Shown here piece after piece: positions 1 to 6,124 of a stretch of 7,117 nt of DNA; the first letter of the stretch is position 1, and every line of letters starts with the position of its first letter. The stretch is from Candidatus Tepidiaquacellales bacterium UBA2330 (lineage in GTDB: Bacteria; Bacteroidota; Ignavibacteria; Tepidaquicellales; Tepidaquicellaceae): contig DDUU01000045.1 of assembly GCA_002344965.1 (NCBI GenBank), forward strand, positions 85,295-92,411, given 5' to 3'. The notes under the pieces are model-generated. The model did no database searches. It had not been told where the DNA came from and saw only the letters and a program-made list of their open reading frames with translations. The position numbers and the translations under genes are program-made.

Positions 1-306
1 GGGACAGTATCCATTGAGTCTCCCGCTCTGCCTACAAAATAACATACAGCGAATCTAACGCGGGGACAGTATCCATTGAGTCACCCGCTCTGCTTACCAA
101 ATAACAGTTATATTAATGCGGGGACAGTATCCATTGAGTCTCCCGCTCTGCCTACAAAATAACATACAGCGAATCTAACGCGGGGACTGTATCCATTGAA
201 TCACCCGCTCTGCCTGTAAAATAACATACAGCGAATCTAACGCGGGGACTGTATCCATTGAGTCTCCCGCTCTGCCTACAAAATAACATACAGCGAATCT
301 AACGCG
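1..306. repeat. Tandem array of five 58-62 bp hairpin-bearing repeat units, running off the left edge
   Basis: This gene-free stretch is filled by direct repeats with units at 1-62, 63-120, 121-182, 183-244 and 245-306. Units 1 and 3 are identical over 62 bp and unit 5 differs from them at one base. Unit 4 has a few substitutions. Unit 2 is 58 bp because its tail (about 93-118) is different. Each unit junction forms a hairpin (60-88, 118-146, 180-208, 242-270; the first is cut by the window edge): left arm GCGGGGAC(A/T), loop GTATCCATTG, right arm AGTC-T/A-CCCGC with one bulged base. The outer GCGGG/CCCGC arms are invariant. Unit 1 has 30 G+C in 62, clearly richer than the surrounding AT-rich DNA. 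The 62-bp period is not a multiple of three, so it does not encode a repeat protein. Possible roles are a mobile palindromic repeat family or mRNA 3'-end structure for the deiminase gene; the function is not known from the sequence. Confidence 0.93.
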
Positions 307-321
307 GGGACTCAATGGACA
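304..321. repeat. Truncated terminal repeat copy with inverted hairpin loop
   Basis: The array ends with a sixth left arm, GCGGGGACT (304-312). It then continues CAATGGACA instead of GTATCCATTG. CAATGG is the reverse complement of the CCATTG found in every other loop, and GACTCAATGG is the exact reverse complement of CCATTGAGTC in the units. The last copy therefore reads as the opposite orientation of the hairpin, truncated a few bases before the deiminase stop codon (TAG at 327-325). This marks the array boundary. Loop inversion between the inverted-repeat arms is the simplest explanation, but it is inferred. Confidence 0.7.
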
Positions 322-324
322 AAA

Positions 325-2046
325 CTACTTGATTAGCATCATTTTCCTGGTATCAGCAAATCCGTCAGTCTGCATTCTGTAGAAGTAAACTCCGCTCGGC
401 AAATTTGATCCGTTGAATACAACAGTGTGACTTCCGGCATTCCTTATTTCATTAACAATAGCAGTGACTTCTCTTCCTGAGATATCATAAATTTTCAGAG
501 TAACTAAACCGGATCTCGGGATTGAAAAATTTATTTTCGTTTCAGGATTAAAAGGATTCGGAACGTTCTGCGATAATGTAAATTCTTCCGGCTGCAATGT
601 AAGAGGTGTTACTGAAGTCGGATTGTCTATTGCAAATTTTATGTAACCTGCCGGAGCTGTGATCGGCTTTGATGAAGTTCTGCCTGAATTGGAATTAGCT
701 GAAATATAATAATAAACTTGAGTTCCGAGCGGCTGAGCGGGAATTGTAGCTCTGAATGTATCAGAACTCTGTGTCATTGTAACTTCATTATATGACTGAG
801 TCGTGTCGGTTCTCCAGTGAACTTTAGCTACAGCTACTCCTGAACGTGTTTTGATATATGATTTTACTTCATAAGGTGAAGTTGTATTTAGAGTATTAAC
901 AAGTTTTGCATGTGAAAAAAATACTGGCTCTGCTACGCCGATTTCTTTTGTAATGCAGTGAATTGCACCGAGGGCGGAGATCATTCCGCTTGAATTAATT
1001 CCGACTACTCTGTAACCTGGAAGATTTTCCCTGTAAATTCTCAAAGCCGTTGTATCCTGTGCAAGTCCGTATACAGGAACTATGACCGTCTTATTTACAA
1101 ATACTGAATTCGTATAAGTAAAATAATTTGAATTCGGCGGATACTGACCTGAAGCGCTTGGCGGCATGGGGATTCTTACTACTTTGTAAGGTCTGCCGTA
1201 ACAGGTCTGAAAATTATTCAGAACATACTGCAGATTTGCTTCGATCTGAGGACCGTCAGCAACTCCCGCGGGATATTGACCTACCATTATTGTTTCCTCA
1301 TCCAATAATTTCATATGCATATCTATGTGATGAATCTCATCATAGGGAAGCGTATTCATTTTGATATATCTTGTGATGCCCATATAGCTGTTCATGATTC
1401 CGTCAATCTGTAATTCTGTCTTCGTAGGATTTTCTTCAATGATCAGTCTTGAGGAAAAACCCGTGCCGTTTCCGTCCACCATAAAGTTTCCTCCGGTAGC
1501 AATAAGATTATTCGGAGATACTGTCGCCTGATATATCGGAAGTGATGCGTAATTTGCAAAAGCAACCGGTACGTTGTCATCCAAAGGTCTTGGCCTGTTG
1601 TATATCCAGTCTATTATTTTAAGACTATCTGCAATTCCTGAATATGCAGCCCAGGGACCGTAGTCTCTGCACCAGACAGAATTAAACGGAGCAATTATGA
1701 ATTTTAAATTTACAAGAGGCACTCCGCCGCTAGTGAGAAATGTCTTAACAGAATTTGAATCGCTGCAGACAATAAATACCTGACATTCATCCTGCACATA
1801 ATCCACAATCTGTCTGAGGATAGTCGTATAAGAAGTCCATGCAACAATCACTCCCTGCACTTCTTCCCATTCAGCCATTGTCCTTACCGGAGTCGGCGGG
1901 GGATTTGTATCATCTGTCTGTAAGACCGGCGGAATGTAATTTTTATATTCCGCTTTTTCTTTGTCAGTCATATTATGCGGAAGGTCCTGCGGGATGGAAT
2001 TACCTGCAAACACAATTAAAACTAAAACGCTTAAAATGTATTTCAT
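325..2046 (-). CDS. Secreted agmatine/peptidylarginine deiminase family protein (PPAD-like) with T9SS sorting domain
   Basis: This 573-residue protein probably converts arginine to citrulline, most likely in peptides, outside the cell or on its surface. Residues 1-20 look like a signal peptide (MK, then a hydrophobic stretch to about A14). Residues about 50-375 are the guanidino-modifying PAD_porph catalytic domain, with AEWEEVQGV at 58-66, W125-x-R127-D128, YNRPRP at 149-154, TGGN at 184-187, H240-I-D242, N313 in YTNS, and catalytic C364 in GAIHCITKE. Residues about 376-475 resemble an Ig-like domain (YYYISANSNSGR). Residues about 487-573 form a type A T9SS sorting domain (QNVPNPFNP, GREVTAIV, SGVYFYR, RKMMLIK). 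Recalled P. gingivalis PPAD (556 aa) has the same layout and the matching residues D130, R152, R154, H236, D238, N297 and C351. An automatic pipeline may call this agmatine deiminase, but known agmatine deiminases are cytoplasmic and have no such tail. The ATG start has an A/T-rich leader and no Shine-Dalgarno. The gene starts 42 bp after hldD and ends beside the hairpin array. The family and secretion calls are firm; peptide substrate is an inference. Confidence 0.9.
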   Translation of the reverse strand: MKYILSVLVLIVFAGNSIPQDLPHNMTDKEKAEYKNYIPPVLQTDDTNPPPTPVRTMAEWEEVQGVIVAWTSYTTILRQIVDYVQDECQVFIVCSDSNSVKTFLTSGGVPLVNLKFIIAPFNSVWCRDYGPWAAYSGIADSLKIIDWIYNRPRPLDDNVPVAFANYASLPIYQATVSPNNLIATGGNFMVDGNGTGFSSRLIIEENPTKTELQIDGIMNSYMGITRYIKMNTLPYDEIHHIDMHMKLLDEETIMVGQYPAGVADGPQIEANLQYVLNNFQTCYGRPYKVVRIPMPPSASGQYPPNSNYFTYTNSVFVNKTVIVPVYGLAQDTTALRIYRENLPGYRVVGINSSGMISALGAIHCITKEIGVAEPVFFSHAKLVNTLNTTSPYEVKSYIKTRSGVAVAKVHWRTDTTQSYNEVTMTQSSDTFRATIPAQPLGTQVYYYISANSNSGRTSSKPITAPAGYIKFAIDNPTSVTPLTLQPEEFTLSQNVPNPFNPETKINFSIPRSGLVTLKIYDISGREVTAIVNEIRNAGSHTVVFNGSNLPSGVYFYRMQTDGFADTRKMMLIK

Positions 2047-2074
2047 ATATTTTTTTATTGAAAATTTTATTTAT

Positions 2075-2095
2075 CAAACTATTAACTGTTAACTA
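2075..2095. repeat. Short heptamer repeat TTAACT(A/G) overlapping the hldD stop codon
   Basis: Two exact heptamers, TTAACTG (2082-2088) and TTAACTA (2089-2095), are preceded by a decayed copy, CAAACTA (2075-2081). They share sequence and orientation with the eight-copy array at 3135-3190. The hldD stop codon (TAA, read on the minus strand at 2091-2089) and its last codon (AGT, Ser) lie inside the repeat, so the gene's end is made of repeat sequence. Confidence 0.85.
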
Positions 2096-3105
2096 TTTCC
2101 CAAGTACGCATCTTCAGAATTTAAATAACCTCCCACATAATCCGTAACCGCATCTTCAATTTTATAAATGCTTTTATCATAACCTGCTTTGCGGAGTTTG
2201 GTGATATCGGCTTTTGTATAATACTGATATTTCTCACGGAGAATTTCCGGCATATCAAAATACTCTATATTCTCTTTAATATTAAGTGTTTTAAAAACCG
2301 GTTTAACAAACTCGTTAAAGCTGTTGGATTCTCCTGTGCCTATATTGTAAAGTCCGTTCACGATCTTATTATCCCTGAAAAACAAAGTCATCTCCACAGC
2401 GTCTTTCACATAAAGAAAGTCACGGCTCTGTTCACCGTCGCCGAAGTCCGGATTTGAAGATTTAAATAATCTCGCCTTACCTGTCTCTTTGATCTGATGA
2501 AAACATTTATTGACAACGCTTCTCATATCGCCTTTATGATATTCATTCGGCCCGTAAACATTGAAATACTTCAGTCCGACAATTTTGTCAAACAGTCTGA
2601 GCTTCTTTGCCCAGAGATCGAACATGTGTTTTGAGTAACCGTAACCGTTAAGCGGAACAAGAGAATTAAGCTTTTCCTCATTGTCCTCATAACCGTTTGC
2701 ACCGTCACCATAAGTAGCTGCTGATGAAGCGTAAATAAATCTCACATTATTGTCCAAAGCTTTTTCACAGAGATACTTCGTATATTCGTAATTATTTCTG
2801 AGAAGACTGCCGAAATCTTTTTCCGTAGTCGAGCTGTTTGCGCCGAGATGAAAAACAGTTTCCACTTCAAAATTTTTCATGAAGTCGGAAGAAAGCATAT
2901 GACCGAAATCTTCTTTATCAAAAATATCGGCATATCTCAGGTGTACAAGATTCTTCCATTTATCTTCATCATAAGAACCGTTTTTAATGCTGTCCTTATC
3001 TTTGTCAAAATCATCAACAATAATTATATCATCTATCCCAAGCTGATTAAGCCTCCATATAACCGCACTACCAATAAACCCCGCCCCGCCTGTAACTACA
3101 ATCAT
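2089..3105 (-). CDS. hldD: ADP-L-glycero-D-manno-heptose 6-epimerase
   Basis: This 338-residue protein epimerises ADP-D-glycero-D-manno-heptose to the L-glycero form, the last step in making the activated heptose for the LPS inner core; the enzyme is cytoplasmic. It is an extended short-chain dehydrogenase. The NADP-binding motif TGGAGFIGS is at residues 5-13. SSTTE (91-95) and SSAATYG (127-133) follow, then the catalytic YxxxK as Y155-GYS-K159. The substrate-side motif FNVYGPNEYHKGDM (181-194) contains K191. SRDFLYVKD (227-235) and the C-terminal YYTKADITKLRKAGYDKS (295-312) are close to the E. coli enzyme. It is longer than E. coli HldD (310 aa), with extra residues around 34-52 and at the C terminus. 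The ATG start is secure because the Rossmann motif begins at once (MIVVTGG), as in E. coli. The gene lies 86 bp after polA, in a gap filled by simple repeats, and its stop lies inside a heptamer repeat. The gene implies heptose-containing LPS. Confidence 0.95.
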   Translation of the reverse strand: MIVVTGGAGFIGSAVIWRLNQLGIDDIIIVDDFDKDKDSIKNGSYDEDKWKNLVHLRYADIFDKEDFGHMLSSDFMKNFEVETVFHLGANSSTTEKDFGSLLRNNYEYTKYLCEKALDNNVRFIYASSAATYGDGANGYEDNEEKLNSLVPLNGYGYSKHMFDLWAKKLRLFDKIVGLKYFNVYGPNEYHKGDMRSVVNKCFHQIKETGKARLFKSSNPDFGDGEQSRDFLYVKDAVEMTLFFRDNKIVNGLYNIGTGESNSFNEFVKPVFKTLNIKENIEYFDMPEILREKYQYYTKADITKLRKAGYDKSIYKIEDAVTDYVGGYLNSEDAYLGNS

Positions 3106-3106
3106 T

Positions 3107-3131
3107 AATTTTTAATTTTAATTTTAATTTT
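3107..3131. repeat. AATTTT hexamer run directly upstream of the hldD start
   Basis: About four tandem copies of AATTTT (AATTTTT at 3107-3113, then AATTTT at 3114-3119, 3120-3125 and 3126-3131) end one base before the hldD ATG. On the coding strand this is an A-rich leader of repeated AAAATT with no Shine-Dalgarno, in the position where FCB-group genes often have A-rich ribosome-entry sequence. Changes in copy number would alter the leader length. Confidence 0.8.
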
Positions 3132-3134
3132 ATA

Positions 3135-3190
3135 TTAACTATTAACTGTTAACTGTTAACTGTTAACTATTAACTGTTAACTGTTAACTG
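3135..3190. repeat. Eight-copy heptamer tandem repeat TTAACT(A/G) between polA and hldD
   Basis: Eight exact heptamers run without interruption from 3135 to 3190. The last base follows the order A,G,G,G,A,G,G,G, which suggests duplication of a four-unit 28-bp block. Each G-ended junction forms GTTAAC, a 6-bp palindrome, so the array could pair with itself in many registers as DNA or RNA. It begins two bases after the polA stop codon (TAA at 3194-3192, minus strand) and occupies most of the gap to hldD. The same heptamer recurs at the far end of hldD (2075-2095). Confidence 0.95.
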
Positions 3191-3191
3191 C

Positions 3192-6074
3192 TTAGTGCGC
3201 TTCATACCAGCTCTCACCCACTCCGACTTCCACTTCAATATTCACTCCAATCTTAATTGCATTCTTCATCTTATCAGTAACAATCTTCTTAACTTTTTCA
3301 AGTTCTGTTTTCTTTACTTCAAATACAAGTTCATCATGCACCTGCAGCAGCATTCTCGATTCAAGTTTATTTTTTACAAACTCGCTGTAAATATTATTCA
3401 TTGCAATCTTTATCATATCTGCAGCTGTTCCCTGAATCGGCATATTTATCGCGGCTCTTTCATCTTCTGCTCTTGCCGCAGCATTCTGATTATTTATCTG
3501 GCTCAGATATCTCCTCCTGCCGAGCAGCGTTTCCACATAGCCGTTTTCGTGGGCGAACTTTTTTGTCTCTTCCATATATGTCCTTACATTCGGATATTCA
3601 CGGAAATATCTTTCGATAATTTCCTTTGCTTCTGAATTTTTTATCTCAAGACGATTTGCAAGACCGAATGCGCCTATACCGTATATAATGCCGAAGTTAA
3701 CTTCCTTTGCTTTTCTTCTCATACCCGGCGTAACTTCAGATTTTGATTTCAGTCCGAATATTCTCATGGAAGTTTCAGTATGAATGTCGTGATGTCTTTT
3801 GAAAGCGTTTATCATATTCTCATCATTTGCATAATGCGCCATAATGCGGAGTTCGATCTGTGAGTAATCCGCTGACATAATAAGGTACGAATTATCACGC
3901 GGAACGAACGCCTTCCTCAGACTCCTTCCTGCCTCAGTCCTGATTGGAATATTCTGAAGATTCGGATCGACGCTTGAAAGTCTTCCTGTCGCAGCCGCTA
4001 CCTGATTGAATACCGTATGAACTCTTCCTGTCCTCGGATTGATTGCGTTTTTCAGTCCGTCGAGATATGTTGATTTCAGTTTAGTGAGCATTCTGTAATC
4101 GACAAGCAGTGCTGCGATTTCATGCTGATATTTCAGCTCCTCAAGGACTTTTACATCTGTAGAAAAACCTGTCTTGGTTTTTCTGAGAGGAGTGAGATTC
4201 AGTTTATTAAATAAAATATGCGCAAGCTGCTGTGTTGAATTGATGTTAAACTCCTCTCCGGCTGCCGCATAGATTTTTGCTTCATATTCTTTTATAAACT
4301 TTTCAGTCTGCTTATTAATTGAAGCGAGAATTTTCTCATCGACTTTAAATCCTGCGAATTCCATTTCCGACAGAACTTTAATAAGGGGAAACTCAATATC
4401 GTCGCAGAGTTTTCTCATATCCGCTTTCCCGAGTTCATACTTCAGTTTATAAAAAAGCTGAAGCGTAACGTCAGCGTCTTCAGCAGCATACTCACCGGCT
4501 TTATCAATATCAACTTTATCCATTGTGATCTGTTCTTTGCCTTTGCCGATAAGTTCTTTTATAGAGATAGGTCTGTATCCCAAAAATTTTTCAGACAGAC
4601 TGTCCATATCATGTGCTCCTTCCGGTCTTAAAATATAAGCTCCGATAAGAGTATCAAAAAATAAATTTGACATAGATATGCCGTAATTTCTCATCACGAG
4701 ATAATCATATTTCAGATTCTGTCCGACGAATTTAATTTTTTTATTTTCAAGCAGCGGTTTAACCTTTTCGACTGCAATACTTATGTCAATTCCTTTTGCG
4801 GAATTTCCATTTGAGGAAGTCTGATCGGTATTATCAAAAAGTGATTTCTCCTTTACTCCTTTTTTAGCTTTTCTGTCAAAGAGATTCCCGGAGACAGGTA
4901 CATAAAAAGCTTTGAATTCTTCAAAACAAAAAGACATTCCGACTAAGTTTGTATTCATTGCGTCAAGTGCATCGGTTTCAGTGTCAAAGCAAATAATGTC
5001 CTGCTTATTCAGAAGCTTTATCAGAACGTCAAATTCCTTAACGTTTCTAATAATGATATATTCGTGTTTTACATCAGCTATAGTTTTTATGATCTTTGGT
5101 TTGTCCTGTACGTCAACTTTTATACTTTCATAAAGCCCGGCATTCGCGGCAGGTTTCATACCGCTCTTTGGCGCGTTTGATGTATCGCTGCCGGCTCCGT
5201 CTTTTGCAAATTTTCTGGTCAGTGTTTTAAACTCAAGCTCTTCAAACAATGAAGAAAGCAGCTCTGCATCTTCAGGCTTTTTATTCAGATTATGAAAATT
5301 AATATCCAGCGGAACATCAGTTTTGATCTGCACAAGCATGTAAGAAAGCATTGCTTCCTTTTTTTGGGAAAGTATATTTTCTCTGAGCTTCGGCTTTGTG
5401 ATCTTGTCTATATTCTTATACATGTTTTCTATGGATCCGAATTCCTGTATCAGGCTTGCAGCTGTTTTTTCCCCGACTCCTTTTATTCCGGGGATATTGT
5501 CCGATGCGTCTCCCATCAGACCTAGTACTTCAATTACTTTGTCAGGAGTTACTCCGAATTTTTTCAGGACACCTTCTTTGTCAATGATTTCATTATCAGT
5601 TCCGTACTGAGTTTTTGCAGGTTTGAACATAAACACTTTGTCCGAAACGAGCTGCATATAATCTTTATCAGGTGTTACCATATAGCTTAATACATCGCCT
5701 TTTTCCGCCTGCTTTACAAGGGTACCAATAATATCATCAGCTTCATAACCGTTCAGCTCTATCATCGGGATATTAAACGCTTTTACAATTTCTTTGACCT
5801 TATCTATCTGCCAGGGCATATCAGAAGGAATTTCCTGACGCTGAGCTTTGTATGCCGGAAATTCTTTATGACGGAAAGTGGGTGATGCAGTATCAAAACA
5901 AACTGCAATGTGATCCGGATTCTGCTCTTCGAGAATTTTGATCAGTGAATTTACAAAACCGTAAACAGCTGAAGTGTTTTTACCTTTAGAATTAATAAGC
6001 GGACTTGATATCATGGCAAAGTATGCCCTGTATATCATCGCCATTGCGTCAATCAGGAATAATTTTTCTGTCAA
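3192..6074 (-). CDS. polA: DNA polymerase I
   Basis: This 960-residue enzyme removes RNA primers and fills gaps in replication and repair. All three domains are present. The 5' nuclease (1 to about 290) has D9, D61, GYEADD (109-114), TPDKD (134-138) and GDASDNIPGIKGVGEKTA (188-205). The 3'-5' exonuclease (about 335-545) keeps D364 and E366 in DTET, D457 in GQNLKYD, and Y529 with D533 in YAAED, so proofreading should work. The polymerase (about 560-960) has D736 in motif A (SADYSQIELR), R786, K790, F794 and Y798 in motif B, and HDE at 913-915 in motif C. F794 matches the E. coli residue that disfavours dideoxynucleotides. A low-complexity insertion (about 396-428) lies in the exonuclease domain. 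The start is TTG: the first in-frame ATG is residue 11, after catalytic D9, and a TGA lies ten codons upstream. No Shine-Dalgarno is visible. It follows the universal stress gene by 49 bp. Confidence 0.97.
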   Translation of the reverse strand: MTEKLFLIDAMAMIYRAYFAMISSPLINSKGKNTSAVYGFVNSLIKILEEQNPDHIAVCFDTASPTFRHKEFPAYKAQRQEIPSDMPWQIDKVKEIVKAFNIPMIELNGYEADDIIGTLVKQAEKGDVLSYMVTPDKDYMQLVSDKVFMFKPAKTQYGTDNEIIDKEGVLKKFGVTPDKVIEVLGLMGDASDNIPGIKGVGEKTAASLIQEFGSIENMYKNIDKITKPKLRENILSQKKEAMLSYMLVQIKTDVPLDINFHNLNKKPEDAELLSSLFEELEFKTLTRKFAKDGAGSDTSNAPKSGMKPAANAGLYESIKVDVQDKPKIIKTIADVKHEYIIIRNVKEFDVLIKLLNKQDIICFDTETDALDAMNTNLVGMSFCFEEFKAFYVPVSGNLFDRKAKKGVKEKSLFDNTDQTSSNGNSAKGIDISIAVEKVKPLLENKKIKFVGQNLKYDYLVMRNYGISMSNLFFDTLIGAYILRPEGAHDMDSLSEKFLGYRPISIKELIGKGKEQITMDKVDIDKAGEYAAEDADVTLQLFYKLKYELGKADMRKLCDDIEFPLIKVLSEMEFAGFKVDEKILASINKQTEKFIKEYEAKIYAAAGEEFNINSTQQLAHILFNKLNLTPLRKTKTGFSTDVKVLEELKYQHEIAALLVDYRMLTKLKSTYLDGLKNAINPRTGRVHTVFNQVAAATGRLSSVDPNLQNIPIRTEAGRSLRKAFVPRDNSYLIMSADYSQIELRIMAHYANDENMINAFKRHHDIHTETSMRIFGLKSKSEVTPGMRRKAKEVNFGIIYGIGAFGLANRLEIKNSEAKEIIERYFREYPNVRTYMEETKKFAHENGYVETLLGRRRYLSQINNQNAAARAEDERAAINMPIQGTAADMIKIAMNNIYSEFVKNKLESRMLLQVHDELVFEVKKTELEKVKKIVTDKMKNAIKIGVNIEVEVGVGESWYEAH

Positions 6075-6095
6075 AAGAAATTTAATATTTTTGTG

Positions 6096-6124
6096 AAAAA
6101 TTCAGAATCAATTAAATGCTGAAT
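6096..6124 (-). terminator. Weak intrinsic terminator candidate after the universal stress gene
   Basis: On the minus strand, ATTCAG (6124-6119) can pair with CTGAAT (6105-6100) across a 13-nt loop and is followed by a run of T (to 6096). The hairpin overlaps the stop codon of the upstream gene. The stem is only 6 bp with two G/C pairs, so it may be weak or chance, and it does not rule out read-through into polA. Confidence 0.3.

Noticed and set aside
1..306. CRISPR array
   Set aside because: There is regular spacing of about 62 bp, but the sequence between the conserved hairpins is itself repeated (units 1, 3, 4 and 5) rather than unique, and no cas gene is present.
1..306. Integron attC sites
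   Set aside because: ATCTAAC before each hairpin fits an RYYYAAC core, but the hairpin is not followed by a matching GTTRRRY core, and no small cassette ORFs or integrase are present.
1..306. Repeat-protein coding region
   Set aside because: The unit length of 62 bp (58 in unit 2) shifts frame at each copy, and stop codons appear, so no frame gives a periodic protein.
325..2046. Plain cytoplasmic agmatine deiminase (aguA)
   Set aside because: The family match is real, but the signal peptide, Ig-like domain, T9SS tail and PPAD-type YNRPRP motif argue against an intracellular polyamine enzyme.
3195..3635. Plus-strand reading frame of 146 codons opposite polA (and similar frames at 1839-2147, 2848-3108 and 4912-5610)
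   Set aside because: They lie antisense to well-conserved genes, have no recognisable domains and show skewed compositions typical of shadow frames.
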